NCBI GenBank assembly: GCA_028282625.1
Contig: JANQHP010000153.1
Coordinates: 1 to 16,142, forward strand
Reading direction: 5' to 3'
Origin: Rickettsiales bacterium
Lineage (GTDB): Bacteria; Pseudomonadota; Alphaproteobacteria; Rickettsiales; UBA8987
DNA: 16,142 bases
Position numbers and translations under genes: made by a program. Within the stretch, counting starts at the first letter, position 1. Every line of letters begins with the position of its first letter. The notes under the pieces were generated by a model, which was given only the letters and a program-made list of their open reading frames with translations, made no database searches and was not told the DNA's origin. Below, piece by piece: positions 13,654 to 16,142 of this stretch.

Positions 13654-14488
13654 AGGGTGCGGTTTTTTCACGATCCTTTATCGCCACCAGCATATAATTG
13701 ACCGACAGATCCTGGCTGGTTTCCCAGTGGGAGGTGAGCAGGTGATAGGTCATGCCAAGCCGCGTGGTAAGGGTGAGCCCACCACGCTCCAGATGCTCGG
13801 TCACCTCACTTGGGCGCAAAAATTTGCGCCAGTCATGCGTGCCGCGCGGCAGCCAGCCGAGCACATATTCCGCGCCCACAATCGCGAGCGCAAAGGATTT
13901 GGCGGTCCGGCTCAGCGTCGCCACCACCATCATGCCGCCCGGCGCCACCAGGGTGCACGCCGCCTGCATAAAGATTGCCACATCCTCCACATGCTCCACC
14001 ACTTCCATGTTCAGCACCACATCATACGCACCCGGATAGGCGCTCGCCATGGCCTCTGCACTGGTGCAGCTATACTCAATCGCAAGCTTGGATTGTTCCG
14101 CGTGCAGGCGTGCGATGCCTATATTTTTGGCACTGGCATCAATGCCGGTCACCGTGGCACCAAGCCGCGCCATCGGCTCGCACAGCAATCCGCCACCACA
14201 TCCAATATCCAGCACTTTCAGGTCCGCAAACGGAGTGCTGGAAGCCACGTCGCGATCAAAATGACGGGTCACCTGCTCACGGATGACCGCAAGCCTGGCC
14301 GGATTAAAGCGGTGCAGCGGCTTAAACGGACCTTCTGGGTCCCACCATTGCTCGGCCAGCGCGGAAAAGCGCGCCACCTCCTCGGCGGAAATACTTGGGG
14401 CATCGGGCTCGTTCCCATCAGGCGCCTGGCCATCGAGCCCTTTCCCATCGGGTGAGGCAGAAGGAGCAGGGTCAAAAGAGGAAGTCAT
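13652..14488 (-). CDS. ubiG: Ubiquinone biosynthesis O-methyltransferase
   Basis: UbiG carries out both O-methylations of ubiquinone synthesis, using S-adenosylmethionine. Visible family features: EVARFSALAEQWWDPEGPFKPLHRFNP, SAM motif VLDIGCGGGLLCEPMARLGA, VTGIDASAKNI, VLNMEVVEHVED, ATLSRTAKSFALAIVGAEY, WLPRGTHDWRKFL, and the end SQDLSVNYML. The length of 278 residues exceeds the usual 240-250 because of a proline/aspartate-rich N-terminus with an internal repeat (PDGKGLDG, PDGNEPDAP). ATG 14488 is chosen; a GTG at 14518, 3 bases after the rsfS stop, would add 10 residues and is nearly as likely. It is probably transcribed with rsfS. Confidence 0.95.
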   Translation of the reverse strand: MTSSFDPAPSASPDGKGLDGQAPDGNEPDAPSISAEEVARFSALAEQWWDPEGPFKPLHRFNPARLAVIREQVTRHFDRDVASSTPFADLKVLDIGCGGGLLCEPMARLGATVTGIDASAKNIGIARLHAEQSKLAIEYSCTSAEAMASAYPGAYDVVLNMEVVEHVEDVAIFMQAACTLVAPGGMMVVATLSRTAKSFALAIVGAEYVLGWLPRGTHDWRKFLRPSEVTEHLERGGLTLTTRLGMTYHLLTSHWETSQDLSVNYMLVAIKDREKTAP

Positions 14489-14521
14489 CGCGCCAGTCAA
14501 AAAGGGTTGGGGGGTCACGTC

Positions 14522-14920
14522 TTACGACGCAAAATCACCGCCCCATATTTTTTCCAGCTGGTACATATCACGCACTTCCGGCCGGAAAATATGGACCACC
14601 ACGTCGCCCAAATCCACCAGCACCCAGTCGCAAGGCGGGCGGCCTTCAATGGCGAGCACAGGGTAATCTTCTTCCTTGCATCGCACCGCCACATGCTCGG
14701 CCAGCGCGTCCACATGGCGCGCCACATTGCCGGTGGCCACCACCATGTAATCGGCAATGTCGCTCTTGCCCACCAGATTGAAACAGAGGATATCCGTCGC
14801 GCCCTTTTCTTCCAAAACATCACACACCAAACGTTGCAACGAAAGAGGATGCAGCGCGCCTACATCCAGCGCCGCATGTTCTGCCTTCATGTTGGAATTG
14901 ACGTGCTGGGTTTCAGCCAC
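14522..14920 (-). CDS. rsfS: Ribosomal silencing factor RsfS
   Basis: RsfS binds ribosomal protein uL14 and keeps the subunits apart when nutrients are scarce. The 132-residue protein shows the family core: LVCDVLEEKGATDILCFNLV, SDIADYMVVATGNVARHVDA, and the signature DWVLVDLGDVVVHIFRPEVR followed by MYQLEKIWG. The start is GTG 14920, backed by AGAAGGG seven bases upstream; the later ATG at 14890 has no such site. In many bacteria rsfS is followed by rlmH; here ubiG follows after 3-33 bases. Confidence 0.95.
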   Translation of the reverse strand: MAETQHVNSNMKAEHAALDVGALHPLSLQRLVCDVLEEKGATDILCFNLVGKSDIADYMVVATGNVARHVDALAEHVAVRCKEEDYPVLAIEGRPPCDWVLVDLGDVVVHIFRPEVRDMYQLEKIWGGDFAS

Positions 14921-14990
14921 GTAAGCACCCTTCTGCCAAGCATAATTGGCGTAGTGTGAAAGCGCTGTGCAAACAAATGCTCATGGCATT

Positions 14991-15020
14991 TTTATACCAT
15001 AGCCTGTTTGAAGGGGTCAA
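14991..15020 (-). promoter_or_regulatory. Candidate sigma-70 promoter of rsfS-ubiG
   Basis: On the minus strand TTGACC (15015-15020) is followed after 18 bases by TATAAA (14991-14996). Transcription should start near 14984, about 64 bases before the rsfS start. This is the best promoter match in the window. Confidence 0.65.
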
Positions 15021-15056
15021 GTTTTTTAGGCGTGTATCCCAATCCCGTTTGCGACT

Positions 15057-15908
15057 TTAAAGCGCAAATTGCTCCCGCAAGATCCGCTCTTCCAGGCTGT
15101 GGCCCGGGTCAAACAGCAGGGGAATCGTGCAATGTTTCGCATCGGAAATTTCCACACGCTGCACATGCGTCATCTCCACAAAATCGGCGACCGCATTCAC
15201 CGGACGTTTCTCAGGGTCCAGCACCGTAAAACGGATCGTCGAATGTTGCGGCAACAGCGCGCCTTTCCAGCGACGCGGACGGAATGGGCTGATCGGGGTG
15301 AGCGCGAGCAGGTTCGACTTAATCGGCAAAATCGGCCCGCCCACCGAAAAATTATAGGCCGAACTGCCGGCGGGGGTGGAAACCAAAATCCCATCGGCCA
15401 CCAGCTGCGGCAAATGCTCAATTCCATCAATGGCAATGCTTAAATGCGCCGCCTGTCCAGTATGGCGAAGCAGGGAAACCTCATTGATCGCGAGCGCCTC
15501 CTGCACGCTTCCATCTTCATGGGTGGTCTGCATCGTAAGCGGATGAATCGGCGTGATGCGCGCGGCCTGCAACCGGCTTGCAAGCGCCTCCACCGCTTCA
15601 GGATCGTAGGCATTCATCAAGAAACCCACCGAGCCGATATTCAGCCCATAAAGCGGAATATCACACGCCATATAGCTGTGTAGCGTATGCAGCATAAAAC
15701 CATCCCCGCCAAACACAATGATGGCGTCCAGATCGTCTTTGGTGAGGGGGCAGTGGTGATAATGCTGGTCTTTCACCGGCGCAAGCAAGGTAAGCGAGAA
15801 CGAAGCAGAAAGCGCGTCCAAGGCAGGCTGCACCGTATCGGCATGCTCCACCACTACACCCAAATGCCGGTAGGTTTTTTCCAAGGAGGTAGCAGCAGAA
15901 GAGGACAT
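15057..15908 (-). CDS. nadK: NAD kinase
   Basis: NadK phosphorylates NAD to NADP with ATP or polyphosphate. The 283-residue product has the essential GGDG at residues 67-70 (VFGGDGFMLHTLH), then YGLNIGSVGFLMN, the NAD-contacting NEVSLLR (AINEVSLLRHTG), DGILVSTPAGSSAYNFSVGG, and the C-terminal LALTPISPFRPRRW. Length is at the upper end of the short alphaproteobacterial form. ATG 15908 has GGAG four bases upstream. The gene stands alone: 136 bases separate it from rsfS, which has its own promoter. Confidence 0.96.
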   Translation of the reverse strand: MSSSAATSLEKTYRHLGVVVEHADTVQPALDALSASFSLTLLAPVKDQHYHHCPLTKDDLDAIIVFGGDGFMLHTLHSYMACDIPLYGLNIGSVGFLMNAYDPEAVEALASRLQAARITPIHPLTMQTTHEDGSVQEALAINEVSLLRHTGQAAHLSIAIDGIEHLPQLVADGILVSTPAGSSAYNFSVGGPILPIKSNLLALTPISPFRPRRWKGALLPQHSTIRFTVLDPEKRPVNAVADFVEMTHVQRVEISDAKHCTIPLLFDPGHSLEERILREQFAL

Positions 15909-15957
15909 AGGGCTCCGTTACGAGGCATCACAACACACAGCAAGCGCTTCACCCCAC

Positions 15958-15986
15958 AAAGTAACCTACCACGCCCCAAAATGCAA
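15958..15986 (-). promoter_or_regulatory. Candidate nadK promoter
   Basis: On the minus strand TTGCAT (15981-15986), 17 bases, TACTTT (15958-15963), about 50 bases before the nadK start. A consensus TATAAT also occurs further upstream (16013-16018), at the edge of the terminal repeat, but has no good -35. Either could serve. Confidence 0.35.
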
Positions 15987-16020
15987 ACAGGCGAGGCGGA
16001 GGGTGTTGGTTCATTATAAG

Positions 16021-16142
16021 CAGGGGCCTTGCCCCCTTAAGACCCCGCCCTCGCACGTGCTTCCCCCTACGCTCTTAAAAGAGCTACGGAGGACAGGCGG
16101 CGTCGCGTTGCTCTTAAGGAGCGGGCAACGCGTCCGCTCCGA
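16021..16142. repeat. GGGGCCTTGCCCC-type repeat, copy B (cut by window end)
   Basis: It follows the same order as copy A at 12961: GGGGCCTTGCCCCCTT, ACCCCGCC, GCACGTGC, CGTCGCGTTGCTC, GCGGGCAACGCGTCCGCTCC. It is longer, with extra hairpins built on GCTCTTAAAAGAGC and GCTCTTAAGGAGC. No gene is seen from 15909 to the end of the window. Confidence 0.7.

Noticed and set aside
13625..14455. Open frame of 276 codons on the plus strand
   Set aside because: Antisense shadow of ubiG, rich in His and Arg, with no recognisable motif.

Overview
The window looks like chromosomal DNA from a flagellated alphaproteobacterium of moderate GC content. The evidence is the gene set and its style: a TopA with several C-terminal repeats, an ADP-forming SucC, the short NAD kinase, RsfS, UbiG, FliO and FliP, and a stand-alone FlhB C-terminal-like protein. 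Small palindromic repeats sit inside coding genes, which recalls the palindromic elements described in Rickettsia. No genus can be named from the sequence.

Layout. 1-4547 is a minus-strand carbamoyl-phosphate synthase cluster: carA, a cold-shock gene overlapping the end of carA, a small membrane protein, then carB, which runs off the left edge. 4601-4930 is a plus-strand tRNA-Arg(CCU) with its own promoter, followed by a palindrome-rich spacer holding inverted and direct copies of the tRNA 3' end. 4931-7519 is topA on the minus strand. 7520-7952 has no convincing gene. 7953-9807 on the plus strand holds a small unknown protein, sucC without a neighbouring sucD, and a small exported protein. 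10029-10697 is an unknown acidic protein. 10758-12864 is a tight plus-strand flagellar-type cluster: exported small protein, FlhB-like protein, coiled-coil small protein, fliO, fliP. 12865-13212 is packed with several repeat families. 13223-13653 looks like a self-contained unit with promoter, leader of about 130 nt, 72-residue membrane peptide and terminator. 13652-15020 is a minus-strand rsfS-ubiG operon with a good promoter. 15057-15908 is nadK on the minus strand, and the window ends in another repeat.

The main observation is that both subunits of one enzyme carry in-frame, repeat-derived insertions. CarA has two, of about 125 and 100 residues, the second just before the catalytic cysteine loop. 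CarB has one of about 80 residues. The reading frames stay open and the catalytic motifs survive. The inserts are mosaics of shared modules, including a composite palindrome ending GTCAT...ATGAC, a GA-rich repeat present as an inverted pair, and a cassette holding a hairpin whose stem sequence differs in every copy while base pairing is kept. The same modules also occur between genes.

Most protein calls rest on motif recognition by eye. No database search was run.
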